Shown in pieces: positions 17,096 to 25,963 of a DNA stretch of 64,000 bases. The number at the start of each line of letters is the position of its first letter. Position 1 is the stretch's first letter. A model generated the notes under the pieces. It saw only the letters and a program-made list of their open reading frames with translations. It ran no database searches and had not been told where the DNA came from. The translations under genes were made by a program, and so were the position numbers. Source of the DNA: Leptofilum sp041748655 (lineage in GTDB: Bacteria > Chloroflexota > Anaerolineae > Promineifilales > Promineifilaceae); contig JBGTCV010000116.1 of the NCBI GenBank assembly GCA_041748655.1, forward strand, positions 46,988 to 110,987, written 5' to 3'.

Positions 17096-18061
17096 TTATA
17101 AAGCGACAGCTGAAGGGAGTGTCGCCGGGTGAACTTGTATAAGCTGAACTTGATTCACAAAGCTTTGCAGATTGTCCAGGTCGGGCAGATGTGCCCCGAC
17201 GTGTGTAATTCCTACCAAAGAGAAGGCTGTAGCTAAGCGGGCGGATTCGGCGAGGGTTAATCCTTGAATTTGAGCGGCTACAAGACCCGCTACCATTGCA
17301 TCGCCTGCGCCAACGGTAGTTTTTATTTTGACAGCGGGAGGCACGGCTTTGATCGTCTCGTTTTGGGTGATGAACAGCGCCCCTTCTTTGCCCATTGAGA
17401 TGACAATGAGTTGGGTCTTGCCGTTGAGGAAGCGTTGGGCGGCGTGAATAACGGCCGTTTCCTCCACCAGCGCTTCCCCAGCAACCTCCGCCAATTCGTG
17501 AATGTTTGGTTTGAGGATGGTAGGTTGGGCCAAAATGCCCTGGCGCAGCGCATCGTGGCTGGTGTCTAGCACCACACATTTGTCATGCTGCTGAATTTGC
17601 CCAATGAGCGTGGCGTAAATAGAGCTGGGTACATCTGGTGGCAGGTTGCCCGCCAGCACAAACCAGTCGCAGCTTTGGGCCAATTCATCAACTTTGGCTG
17701 CCAGGGCCTGGAAGGCGGCTGGCGTTGGCGTCTCCCCCGGCATGTTGATGTCGGTGGTTTGCTGAGCGGCCTCATCGACAATCTTGACATTGGTGCGGGT
17801 ACGGCCTGGAATGCGGATAAAATGATCCTGAATCTTCTTCTGGGCGAACAGTTTTTCAAAAACGGCCGTATTTTCCTCACCCAAAAAGCCGGTAACGGCC
17901 GTTTCATACCCATAGTCTGTCAGGTAGGAAGCCACATTGACTCCTTTACCGCCTGGATCAAACTGCATCGCCTGGCCACGGTTGACCCGATTGACCTGTA
18001 AATTGTCCATGCGCACCGTCTGGTCAATGGCCGGATTGAGCGTTACCGTTACAACTTTCAC
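17096..18061 (-). CDS. fruK: 1-phosphofructokinase
   Basis: The 321-residue PfkB-family kinase converts fructose 1-phosphate to fructose 1,6-bisphosphate. It opens with VTLNPAIDQTV and has the sugar-binding GGKGVNVASYL signature. The ATP-binding and catalytic motif TTVGAGDAMVAG contains the catalytic Asp. The length fits the family. It overlaps the upstream PTS gene by four bases (ATGA) and is followed by fruA, the standard fructose operon arrangement. Confidence 0.95.
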   Translation of the reverse strand: MKVVTVTLNPAIDQTVRMDNLQVNRVNRGQAMQFDPGGKGVNVASYLTDYGYETAVTGFLGEENTAVFEKLFAQKKIQDHFIRIPGRTRTNVKIVDEAAQQTTDINMPGETPTPAAFQALAAKVDELAQSCDWFVLAGNLPPDVPSSIYATLIGQIQQHDKCVVLDTSHDALRQGILAQPTILKPNIHELAEVAGEALVEETAVIHAAQRFLNGKTQLIVISMGKEGALFITQNETIKAVPPAVKIKTTVGAGDAMVAGLVAAQIQGLTLAESARLATAFSLVGITHVGAHLPDLDNLQSFVNQVQLIQVHPATLPSAVAL

Positions 18062-20520
18062 AGTGCGCGAACCTCCTGCGCCGTCCGGCAGTTCAATGCC
18101 TTTTGCGCCAACGCTTGCAGTGCAGTGAACGACTTGCCCCGAATTTCTGCCTTTATCTCCGCTACGCTGGGAATGCTAACGCTAAGTTCAGACACGCCCA
18201 GGCCGGTTAGAATGGCAGCCCCTTTGGGGTCCCCAGCGATGCCGCCACATACACCCACCCAGACGTCATACTTCTGGGCTGCCTGGACGGTTTGGTCTAC
18301 CATGCGCAGCACCGCCGGATGCAGCCCATCTGCCTGTTTGGCTAACTGCGGGTGCAATCTGTCCATCGCCAGCGTGTATTGTGTCAAATCATTGGTGCCG
18401 ATGGAGAAGAAATCGACCTCCTGGGCAAACTGGTCGGCCAGCACAACGGCCGAAGGCACCTCAATCATGATGCCCAATTCGACCACCGGCCCGTTTAGTT
18501 CCTGGCGCACCTGTTCCGCCATCCCTTTGGCTTTGGCAAAATCCTCCAGCGTGGCGATCATGGGAAACATGATTTTTAGCGGCCCATAGGCGGCGGCCCG
18601 GTAGATAGCGCGTAATTGAGGCAAGAACAGGTCTGGTCGGGCCAGGCAAAGCCGAATGCCGCGAATCCCCAGGAAGGAGTTGTCTTCTTTGGGCAGATTG
18701 AGATAGGGAACCTCTTTGTCGCCGCCAATGTCTAGAGTACGGATGATGAGGGGACGGCCGTCTAGCCCCTGCACCATTTCCCGGTAGGTTTCAAACTGCT
18801 CGTCTTCGCTGGGCGCAGATTGGCGCTCCAGAAACAAAAACTCAGTTCGCATGAGCCCTACACCCTCAGCCCCCGCTTCGACTGCCTGCGGCACATCTTT
18901 GGCGCGATTGATGTTGGCAGCCACTTCAACTTGATGACCATCTATGGTAATGGCCGGTTCAAATCGGCTGGCGTTGGCTGTTTCTTGCTGGCTTTGGAGC
19001 GCTCGCTGCACGCCTCTGGCGGCCACAATATCGGCTTCACTGGGGTTGAGGTAAAGTTTGCCGTTGAAGCCATCTAAAATGCAGGGTGTACCGTCATCAA
19101 TGTTGGTTATCAGCTCGCCCGCGCCGACAACAGCGGGAATGCCCAATGTGCGGGCCATGATGGCCGTGTGCGACGTTGGGCCACCAACGGTCGTACAAAA
19201 GCCCAAAATGGTGTCTGGGTCCAGAACGGCCGTATCAGACGGCGTTAAATCGTGGGCAATTAACACCACAGGCGAATCCGGCGTGGCTGGTCTAAGATTT
19301 GCCTTGCCCAACAGATGCCGCAGCACCCGCTGGCCAACATCGCTCAAATCGGCAGCCCGTTCTGCCAAAACAGGATCGTCCAATTTTTGCATCTGGCTCA
19401 CTTTTTCGTCAATCACCTGCTGCCACGACCAGGCCGCGCTGTGGCCATCAAAAATAGAGACAATGGTTTGTTGAATCGTGGCCGCATCGTTCATAAATTC
19501 GGCGTGGGCGCGAAAAATGGCTGCTTTGCCCGAACCAAATTTGGCTTTGACCGATTCATACAGCTCGTTCAAATCGGCCTGAGCTGCGGAAATCGCTTGC
19601 TGCAACTTTTCACCTTCTTCGGCTGGCTGGCCGGGGGTGTCTTCCACAACAATTTTGCGCTGTTCAAACTGGCGCACTACGCTGATGGCCAATCCGTTGG
19701 CCGCCGAAATGCCGGAGATCGTGGTCCCGACTGATTGCGGTTTCCAATCGCTGGTAGCCTGGAGAACGGCCGTATCTACCGTTTCATCCTCGTCCCCCAA
19801 ACCTTCGGCAATTGCAGTTTGCAAGGCTGCCAACGCTGCATCAGCCTGTTCCCCCTGCGCTGAGACGCGAATGGTAGCCCCTTTACCCGCGCCAAGCTGC
19901 AACAACGAGATTAAGCTCTTGGCATCAACTACCTGTTCGCCAAAGCGCACGTGAATAGTGGCGTTAAATTGTTTCGCCAGGTCAACCAGATTGGCCGCAG
20001 GGCGGGCATGTAACCCGGTTGGGTTCGGGATTTCAATATCAAACTGTTTGGTAAAATCGGTCAGGCCACTGGAGGCAGGCGGTGGGGCGGGGCGTTCGCC
20101 AGTAAGGGCTTCAATGATGTCGGTGGAATCGGTGGTATGAATCAGCTTTGTTACTTGCGCTTTGTCACCTAATACCCGCGTTAACCGTCGTAGAATCTCA
20201 ATATGCTCGTCTGATTTGGCTGCAATCCCCACAATTAAATGGGCAATTTCACCTTCGTTCCAGGTAACGCCGCCCGGAACCTGAAGGACCGCAATGCCAG
20301 TTTCTTTGATTAATTCGCGATCTTTGGGGAGTCCGTGGGGAATGGTGATGCCATTCCCCAAATAGGTATTCGCTACATTTTCTCGGCCTAACATACTTTT
20401 AATATAGCCAGGTTCAATATGACCACTGTTTACCAGCAGCTGCCCTACTTGCTGGATGGCGTCTGACTTGCCGACTGGATTGGCCTGTAGCTGGACTTGT
20501 CTCAGTTCAAGTTTTATCAC
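18058..20520 (-). CDS. Fused PTS IIA-HPr-Enzyme I
   Basis: The 820-residue protein joins three phosphotransfer modules. Residues 1-140 are a mannitol/fructose-type IIA domain with the phospho-His in GITIPHGLP (H62). Residues 158-245 are HPr with NPTGLHARPAA (H171). Residues 265-820 are Enzyme I with GGPTSHTAIMA (H451), FLFLER and SIGTNDLTQY. With fruK and fruA it makes a self-sufficient fructose PTS, resembling multiphosphoryl transfer proteins. The start is GTG at 20520 with GGAG 11 bases upstream. Transcription is from a strong promoter overlapped by LacI-type operators. No separate ptsH or ptsI lies in the window. Confidence 0.95.
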   Translation of the reverse strand: MIKLELRQVQLQANPVGKSDAIQQVGQLLVNSGHIEPGYIKSMLGRENVANTYLGNGITIPHGLPKDRELIKETGIAVLQVPGGVTWNEGEIAHLIVGIAAKSDEHIEILRRLTRVLGDKAQVTKLIHTTDSTDIIEALTGERPAPPPASSGLTDFTKQFDIEIPNPTGLHARPAANLVDLAKQFNATIHVRFGEQVVDAKSLISLLQLGAGKGATIRVSAQGEQADAALAALQTAIAEGLGDEDETVDTAVLQATSDWKPQSVGTTISGISAANGLAISVVRQFEQRKIVVEDTPGQPAEEGEKLQQAISAAQADLNELYESVKAKFGSGKAAIFRAHAEFMNDAATIQQTIVSIFDGHSAAWSWQQVIDEKVSQMQKLDDPVLAERAADLSDVGQRVLRHLLGKANLRPATPDSPVVLIAHDLTPSDTAVLDPDTILGFCTTVGGPTSHTAIMARTLGIPAVVGAGELITNIDDGTPCILDGFNGKLYLNPSEADIVAARGVQRALQSQQETANASRFEPAITIDGHQVEVAANINRAKDVPQAVEAGAEGVGLMRTEFLFLERQSAPSEDEQFETYREMVQGLDGRPLIIRTLDIGGDKEVPYLNLPKEDNSFLGIRGIRLCLARPDLFLPQLRAIYRAAAYGPLKIMFPMIATLEDFAKAKGMAEQVRQELNGPVVELGIMIEVPSAVVLADQFAQEVDFFSIGTNDLTQYTLAMDRLHPQLAKQADGLHPAVLRMVDQTVQAAQKYDVWVGVCGGIAGDPKGAAILTGLGVSELSVSIPSVAEIKAEIRGKSFTALQALAQKALNCRTAQEVRAL

Positions 20521-20537
20521 GGGAACACACTCCGATT

Positions 20538-20553
20538 TTGTAATCGATTACAA
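20538..20553. promoter_or_regulatory. LacI-type operator O1
   Basis: TTGTAATCGATTACAA is a perfect 16-bp palindrome with the CG centre typical of LacI-family operators. It lies at the predicted transcription start of the PTS operon. The divergent LacI gene is the obvious regulator. Confidence 0.88.
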
Positions 20554-20562
20554 GATGAAAGT

Positions 20563-20591
20563 ATTGTAAAGGATTACAATATAACTGTCAA
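20563..20591 (-). promoter_or_regulatory. Sigma70-type promoter of the fructose operon
   Basis: On the minus strand TTGACA (20586-20591), a 17-base spacer and TACAAT (20563-20568) form a near-consensus promoter. Its overlap with two operators implies repression in the absence of inducer. Confidence 0.85.
20564..20579. promoter_or_regulatory. LacI-type operator O2
   Basis: TTGTAAAGGATTACAA matches O1 at 14 of 16 positions. Its centre is 26 bp from that of O1, and it overlaps the -10 element and spacer of the PTS promoter. Confidence 0.82.
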
Positions 20592-20647
20592 GAAGTTTGC
20601 TTAATTGTTGGATGTTTTGCCTATTGACCTGAAAATTTAGTGAAATA

Positions 20648-20677
20648 GTTGACATAAATTAAGTAATCGTTTAAAAA
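20648..20677 (+). promoter_or_regulatory. Probable promoter of the LacI gene with weak operator O3
   Basis: TTGACA at 20649-20654, a 17-base spacer and TAAAAA form a candidate promoter reading toward the regulator. AAGTAATCGTTTAAAA at 20661-20676 matches O1 at 12 of 16 positions, so the regulator may control itself weakly. The rest of the 20521-20843 spacer shows nothing else. Confidence 0.55.
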
Positions 20678-20843
20678 TATCGGGTGCAAAAAAGTAGTTT
20701 ATTGTCGTCTGGAAAAATAATTGTAAATTTGTTACAGTGTCTAAAGATTGGAGATTAGCGACTGGGCTAATCTCTAGTCTCTTGTAAGTTATTAAATTCT
20801 TATTCCTTAACTGAAGGTTTTGCATGCTCAAAAAAGGCAATAT

Positions 20844-21845
20844 ATGCTCATGGCAACGATCAAAGATGTAGCAGAAACAGCAGGGGTATCGACAGCCACC
20901 GTTTCACGGGTGTTGTCCAATAAGCCGCACGTACGGCCGAAACTTCGTGAACGCGTGCTAACGGCCGTTGCCGAACTGAACTATCGTCCCAATTTGGTGG
21001 CACGCAGCTTGCGATCGCAGCAAACCAAAACGATTGGCTTGATTGTGTCTGATATTCGCAACCCGTTTTTTACCGCGATCAGCCGCGTGGTGGAGGATGT
21101 TGCCTACGAGAAGGGGTACAGCGTCTTCTTGTGCAACACAGACGAAGACCCGAAGAAAGAGAGGCTCTATTTGAGCTTGATGCGGGATGAAAATGTGGCC
21201 GGGATTATTTTTTCGCCAACGCGGCAAACGGCCGCAAACTTTAGCAAACAATCCCTGGATATACCGGTTGTCATCATCGACCGCTCTGTAGAGGCAGATA
21301 ATGTTGACATGGTTCTCATTGACAATGCCTCCTCTGCCTTTCGGTTGACAACGCACCTGATCGAAAATGGGTACCGGCGCATTGCGGCCATTTTGGGTGA
21401 AGCCAGCACAACAGGGCGGCAGCGGCATCAAGGGTATGCAGACGCCCTAAAAACGCACGGCATTCCCTATTCGGCAGGGCTGGTGCGGTATGTTCAGCCC
21501 AAAACCAGCGGCGGCCAAACGGCCGCTTTAGATCTGCTAGCCCTGCCAGAACCCCCAGACGCCATTTTTACCACAAACAGCTTGCTCATGGCTGGGGCCT
21601 TAACCGCCATACGAGAGGTTGGCTGGCGTATTCCAGATGATGTGGCCCTGGTAGGCTTCGATGACACCATCTGGTCGGTGCTGGTTGAGCCTGGCATTAC
21701 TTTGATTGCCCAGCCGACCAAAGAAATTGGCCAAACCGCTACTGAACTGCTCCTACAACGTGTGGCAAATCCAGAACAGGCGGTGCGCCAGGTGATTTTG
21801 AAAGGGCAGCTCATTGTGCGAGGTTCCAGCGCCCCTCGCCAGTGA
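20844..21845 (+). CDS. LacI-family regulator of the fructose operon
   Basis: The 333-residue protein has the LacI helix-turn-helix at its N-terminus (MATIKDVAETAGVSTATVSRVL) and the hinge helix in NYRPNLVARSLR. A periplasmic-binding-protein-like effector domain follows from TIGLIVSDIRNPFF. ATG at 20844 is preferred for its upstream AAAGG; ATG at 20850 is equally possible. It is divergent from the PTS operon, and the spacer holds two or three matching operators, so it almost certainly represses that operon. By analogy with FruR/Cra or ScrR the inducer may be a fructose phosphate; this is inference. Confidence 0.93.
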   Translation: MLMATIKDVAETAGVSTATVSRVLSNKPHVRPKLRERVLTAVAELNYRPNLVARSLRSQQTKTIGLIVSDIRNPFFTAISRVVEDVAYEKGYSVFLCNTDEDPKKERLYLSLMRDENVAGIIFSPTRQTAANFSKQSLDIPVVIIDRSVEADNVDMVLIDNASSAFRLTTHLIENGYRRIAAILGEASTTGRQRHQGYADALKTHGIPYSAGLVRYVQPKTSGGQTAALDLLALPEPPDAIFTTNSLLMAGALTAIREVGWRIPDDVALVGFDDTIWSVLVEPGITLIAQPTKEIGQTATELLLQRVANPEQAVRQVILKGQLIVRGSSAPRQ

Positions 21846-21911
21846 ACCGGAGAATTGGGATATGGGCTGTACATGAGACATTATTGGAATTAACGTTATG
21901 TCAAAAACAAT

Positions 21912-21977
21912 CCGCAGATTTTACAGATTAACGCAGATTAAAGGCAATAAGTCTGCGAAATCTGCGTTAATCTGCGG
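21912..21977. repeat. Inverted repeat, family C copy 2
   Basis: CCGCAGATTTTACAGATTAA is followed by TTAATCTGCGG in inverted arrangement, with GCAATAAG between the arms. It lies directly upstream of the split helicase gene. A longer open frame through it is probably not coding. Confidence 0.85.
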
Positions 21978-22029
21978 ACCAATTCTTATTTGCGATATTG
22001 TCTATGCTATTTATGCCTTGGCAGTTGCT

Positions 22030-22527
22030 ATGACACCAAACAATCCTTCTAATCAACGAGAGATGGCTGACTTCCTTAAAGGCTTGCGGGAGTTGGTTCT
22101 GACGGAAACGGCCGCACAGCGCAAGCAGGTTCACACCCAGTGGGAAAAACCATTGCCCAGTCGCGTGGCCGAAGGCTTTGCCATTGAAAACGTCTCCCTC
22201 AAAGAGATACGCAAAGATGGCCATGTTGAACTATCCTGCGCCCGCAATATCTCTCGCTTTCGCGAAGGGGATATTCTTTGTTTAAGCCGCAACACTCCCT
22301 TTGCCCACGACAGCCTCATGGTCAACCTGGTTGAAGATGAAGAAACAGAGCTGATGATTTCTTGCGAAACTCCCGTAGAGTGGAACAAGCTCTTTGCCGT
22401 GAAGGATGGCTGGACGCTTGATGTGGGGCTGATCGATTTGAGCAGCTACATCACCAGCGCCCTGGCCGAAGCGGGGGATTCTGACGTGGGGCGGCAGCAG
22501 ATTTGCCACTGCTTATGGGCGAGTTGA
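22030..22527 (+). pseudogene. N-terminal fragment of a split SF1 helicase
   Basis: The fragment of about 165 residues contains FLKGLRELVLTETAAQRKQ and then a beta-rich region (VSLKEIRKDGHVELSCARN, FREGDILCLSRNTP). This fits the N-terminal domain that precedes the ATPase core of DNA2/Upf1-like helicases. Near its end, GDSDVGRQQ is followed by an unnatural ICHCLWAS and a stop. One additional T in the TTT run at 22502-22504 would give QQILPLLMGELK and join it to the next frame. The frameshift is either a real mutation or a sequence error. The start at 22030 is chosen because the earlier frame lies in a family C repeat. Confidence 0.75.
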
Positions 22528-23825
22528 AGCCAGAAATCGACCCCAGTTTTTATGAGCGGGGCCTCGACATTGGGGAAACGCTGGAGCTGAACTGGGATCA
22601 AAGTGAAGCGCTGGCCAATTCGTATGCCACCAACCTGGCTTTTTTGGTGCAGGGGCCGCCCGGAACGGGCAAAACGCGGGTGTTGGCCACGCTGGCCCGC
22701 GCTCTGGTGAAGGATGGCGAGCGGGTGCTCATTTGCTCTTTTACCCATCGCGCCATCAACAATGCCCTGAACGCCTTGTTTAAGCAGGATGCTGACATTG
22801 ACGTTATCAAAGTGGGGCATCCGATTCAGGCCAGGGATTTGATGGTGAAAAATTTTGAGACGTTTCACGCTTCACCGCTGGCGGACAAACGAGGTGGTTA
22901 TGTTGTTGGCGCGACGCCATTTGCCACCCGCACCAGCCGCCTGAGCTCCGTGTCGTTCGATACGGTCATTTTTGATGAAGCCAGCCAGATTACCCTACCC
23001 CTGGCGGTGATGGGCATGCTGGCGGGGCGAAAATATATCTTTTTTGGCGATCAGAAGCAGCTGCCACCTGTGCTGACAACCCGCCTGACCGGCGGTGCGT
23101 TTAAAGATTCTGTTTTTGGCTATTTGTCGGGGAAAAATTTCGATAAGATGCTGACAGAATGCTACCGCCTCAACGAGAGTTTGACCGAATGGCCCAGCCG
23201 CCACTTTTATGAGGGACTGCTGGTTTCCGTTCCCGCTGCGGCTCATCGTCGGATTGAATTTGTGTCGCCACCGACCCGTCTGGAAGAGGTTCTGGACCCG
23301 GACGAACCGAAGGTGTTTTGGGATTTGGCCCATCACAACAACTCTGTCTACAGCCAAAAAGAGGCGTATGCAGTGGTAGATTTGATCACTACCCTGCTGC
23401 ACTGCGGCTTCCCGGCCGAGGAAATCGGCGTGGTGGCTCCGTACCGTGCCCAGGGTCGGCTGATTCGAAATTTGCTGCGGAAGTATGTGCCGGAAACGGC
23501 CGTTCGCCAAAAAATCATCGTCGATACCGTCGAACGAATGCAGGGGCAGGAGCGCGATCTCATCATCCTCTCGCTGACCACCTCCAACCCCGCTTTTGCC
23601 GCCCACGTAGCCGAATTTTTCTTCCAGCCAGAGCGGCTCAACGTGGCCATTACCCGCCCGCGCAAAAAGCTGATTGTGGTGGGCAGCCGTTTTGTGCTCA
23701 ATACCGAAACGGCCGATCCCGATTTGCAGCAAACCGTAGCCCTTTTGGAAAGTTTGCTGGAAAGCTGCACCTATATTTTACAAACGGACGCCACCTCTCC
23801 GCAGCTGTGGCAAACTGATTGGTAA
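22503..23825 (+). CDS. SF1 DNA/RNA helicase core (DNA2/Upf1-like), frameshifted from upstream part
   Basis: The 440-residue frame holds a complete SF1B helicase core: Walker A GPPGTGKTR, FTHRAINNAL (motif Ia), Walker B FDEASQ, GDQKQLPPV (motif III), VERMQGQERD (motif V) and LNVAITRPRKKL (motif VI). It overlaps the preceding fragment in the -1 frame, so the native gene probably spanned 22030-23825 and encoded about 600 residues. If the shift is real, expression would need initiation at TTG 22503 or ATG 22515, for which no good ribosome site is visible. It is followed four bases later by a second helicase-like gene. The role may be DNA repair, RNA processing or defence. Confidence 0.85.
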   Translation: MPLLMGELKPEIDPSFYERGLDIGETLELNWDQSEALANSYATNLAFLVQGPPGTGKTRVLATLARALVKDGERVLICSFTHRAINNALNALFKQDADIDVIKVGHPIQARDLMVKNFETFHASPLADKRGGYVVGATPFATRTSRLSSVSFDTVIFDEASQITLPLAVMGMLAGRKYIFFGDQKQLPPVLTTRLTGGAFKDSVFGYLSGKNFDKMLTECYRLNESLTEWPSRHFYEGLLVSVPAAAHRRIEFVSPPTRLEEVLDPDEPKVFWDLAHHNNSVYSQKEAYAVVDLITTLLHCGFPAEEIGVVAPYRAQGRLIRNLLRKYVPETAVRQKIIVDTVERMQGQERDLIILSLTTSNPAFAAHVAEFFFQPERLNVAITRPRKKLIVVGSRFVLNTETADPDLQQTVALLESLLESCTYILQTDATSPQLWQTDW

Positions 23826-23829
23826 ACAG

Positions 23830-25806
23830 ATGGCCCAACTCATCCCCGCCAGCCCGATTCAAGGTTCGCCCCCCGAAGTTATTCGCCTGTTTAATGTTTT
23901 GCGGCGGCTGCCAGATGAGGTGGTCGTGTGCCAGCGGCTGCCCATGCTGCACGGGCCGGGGCCAGATTTTTGCCTCATCTCGGCAGATCGTCTGCTCTTT
24001 TTAACCATTTCTGAGGCGACGCCGCTGGATATGCAGCGCAATCAGCAGCCCGATCTGTTTGGCGAGATGGCCAAACCGGTAGGGGAAGCGGAAGAGGCGC
24101 GGCTGAATCTGTTTTTGCGCGCTGTGGTTGAAATTGCTGTGCTGCCAGGGGCTGTTCTTTTCCCCAATTTGGCCGATAAGCAGTTGAAAACGGCTCATCA
24201 TGCGGCCCGTCTCCATTGGTGGCTGGGCAAGGAACATTTAGCCCCCGACCGGTTTGCTGTTTGGCTGAACGGCCGTCTCTCTCCACCCCTCTCCCCCCAG
24301 CAAATCGACCAGATTCGCCAGCAGTTTACCCCGGAAGTGGTGGTGCCCTCGGTTTTCACCGTGCGCCAGCCCACAGAGCGGCACACAGAAGCCAAATTGG
24401 CCCACTACCTGCTCGATTACGATCAGGAACATGCTCTGAAGCTGGATTTGAACCTGACAAGAGCGGGGCACGAAACGGCCAAAGATTTTCAGCTGCGGCT
24501 GATCAACGGGGTAGCGGGCAGCGGCAAATCGCTCATCGTCATTTACCGGGCGCACATGCTGCGCCGCCTGTTTCCCGACAAGAAAATCTTGCTGCTCACC
24601 CACAACCGCGCCCTGATTCACGATTTGCGCCGTCGTTATGCCCGGCTGAGCGACGGAGACCCGTCGGTGGAGATGCGCACTTTTATGGGCTGGTGCCGGC
24701 GTCACTGGCCGAAGGCAAAGCCGTGGCGCGATCTGGTTCGCTACCGGGACCGGCTGGCGTTGGTGACCCAGGTTTGGCATGAGCAGTTAAGGGATACGGC
24801 CGTTTCCGAACAAATGCTCATGGACGAGATAGATTGGTACAAAGATCGGCCGCTCTTTTGTGAAGCCGATTATCTGGCCGCCGACCGCTCTGGACGCGGT
24901 TTTGCCCTATCGGAACTGATGCGCCAGCGAATTTATGCCGCTATGGACAGTTACCACCACGCCTTGCAGCAGCGCCAGCTGATGGATTGGGGCGACGTGC
25001 CCCGGCAGCTGTGGCGGTTGTGGCACGAGGGGGAAGTGATGCTGCCCCGCTATGACATCATTCTGGTGGATGAAGCCCAATTTTTTGCCCCGCTCTGGTT
25101 TGAGATTATCAAGCGCATTTTGGCCCCGCAAACGGGCCATCTATTCCTGGTAGCCGATGCCAGCCAGGGCTTTTTAAAGCGGGGCCAATCCTGGCTGGCC
25201 AGTGGGCTGGAGGTGCGCGGTCGGGTGCATCGGCTCACCAAAAGCTACCGTACCACCCGCGAGATTCTGGATTTCGCCACCTTGCTCTACCGCAAGCGGC
25301 TGCCTGAGGACGATGAAGATATTGTGATTCCGGATGTTGATCATATGCCGCACGGCGTGCTGCCGGTGATCATCCCGCTCACCAGTGAACAGGACGAGGT
25401 GACGCGAGTCATCAATGAAATTGGCCAGCTGCACAAAAACGGCATCCCGTGGCAGGATATTTTGGTAATTCACGCCAGCCGCGAGGAAACGTCGCACATC
25501 ATTACCCGGTTGAACAGGGCATTTGGGATGAATACGGCCGTTGACCCCGGCCAGGATAATCCGCAAAACCAGATTCGGGTCTGTTCCCTGAACGCGGCTA
25601 CCGGGTTGGAAAGCCCTATCGTCTTTTTGCTGGGCACGCATGATTTATACGAAATGGAGCAAAGCATCCGTTTATCCGAAGAAGAGCGAGCTGACCTGGT
25701 TCGCGATAACACGCGCAAGCTGTACATGGCTATCACCCGCGCCGGGCAGCGGCTGGTCATCACCTATGTAGGCCCACTGCCAGAGGTTCTTAAACAGCCA
25801 GTCTAG
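23830..25806 (+). CDS. UvrD-like SF1 ATPase with NERD-like N-terminus
   Basis: The 658-residue protein has an N-terminal 200-residue region with LPDEVVVCQRLPMLHGPGPDFCLIS. This recalls the NERD nuclease fold, but the catalytic E-x-K is not evident (FLTIS instead). The ATPase core starts at about residue 227: Walker A VAGSGKSLIV, then LLTHNRALIHDLRRR, Walker B ILVDEAQFF, KSYRTT, SLNAATGLESPIVFL and KLYMAITRAGQRLV. It follows the split helicase with a four-base gap, so the pair is probably one operon. Paired helicases of this kind occur in repair and defence loci. The function is not established. Confidence 0.87.
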   Translation: MAQLIPASPIQGSPPEVIRLFNVLRRLPDEVVVCQRLPMLHGPGPDFCLISADRLLFLTISEATPLDMQRNQQPDLFGEMAKPVGEAEEARLNLFLRAVVEIAVLPGAVLFPNLADKQLKTAHHAARLHWWLGKEHLAPDRFAVWLNGRLSPPLSPQQIDQIRQQFTPEVVVPSVFTVRQPTERHTEAKLAHYLLDYDQEHALKLDLNLTRAGHETAKDFQLRLINGVAGSGKSLIVIYRAHMLRRLFPDKKILLLTHNRALIHDLRRRYARLSDGDPSVEMRTFMGWCRRHWPKAKPWRDLVRYRDRLALVTQVWHEQLRDTAVSEQMLMDEIDWYKDRPLFCEADYLAADRSGRGFALSELMRQRIYAAMDSYHHALQQRQLMDWGDVPRQLWRLWHEGEVMLPRYDIILVDEAQFFAPLWFEIIKRILAPQTGHLFLVADASQGFLKRGQSWLASGLEVRGRVHRLTKSYRTTREILDFATLLYRKRLPEDDEDIVIPDVDHMPHGVLPVIIPLTSEQDEVTRVINEIGQLHKNGIPWQDILVIHASREETSHIITRLNRAFGMNTAVDPGQDNPQNQIRVCSLNAATGLESPIVFLLGTHDLYEMEQSIRLSEEERADLVRDNTRKLYMAITRAGQRLVITYVGPLPEVLKQPV

Positions 25807-25930
25807 CAGCCTGTCTGAAAAAGAAAATGGGACGCAGATTTCGCAGATTAACGCAGATAAAAGAGTTAAAATCTGCGTTTATCTGCGTCCTATCAGTAGG
25901 AAAATCCACTTCTCCGACAGCCTGCTAGAC
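25801..25930. repeat. Nested inverted repeats with family C copy 3
   Basis: The outer arms GTCTAGCAGCCTGTCT (25801-25816) and CGACAGCCTGCTAGAC (25915-25930) are complementary at 14 of 16 positions. They enclose the inner family C element ACGCAGATTTCGCAG...CTGCGTTTATCTGCGT at 25831-25890. The outer arm contains the helicase stop codon, so this could act as the operon's terminator structure. Confidence 0.8.
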
Positions 25931-25963
25931 GGTAATGAAACTATCCAGCCATTCAGTAAATTT

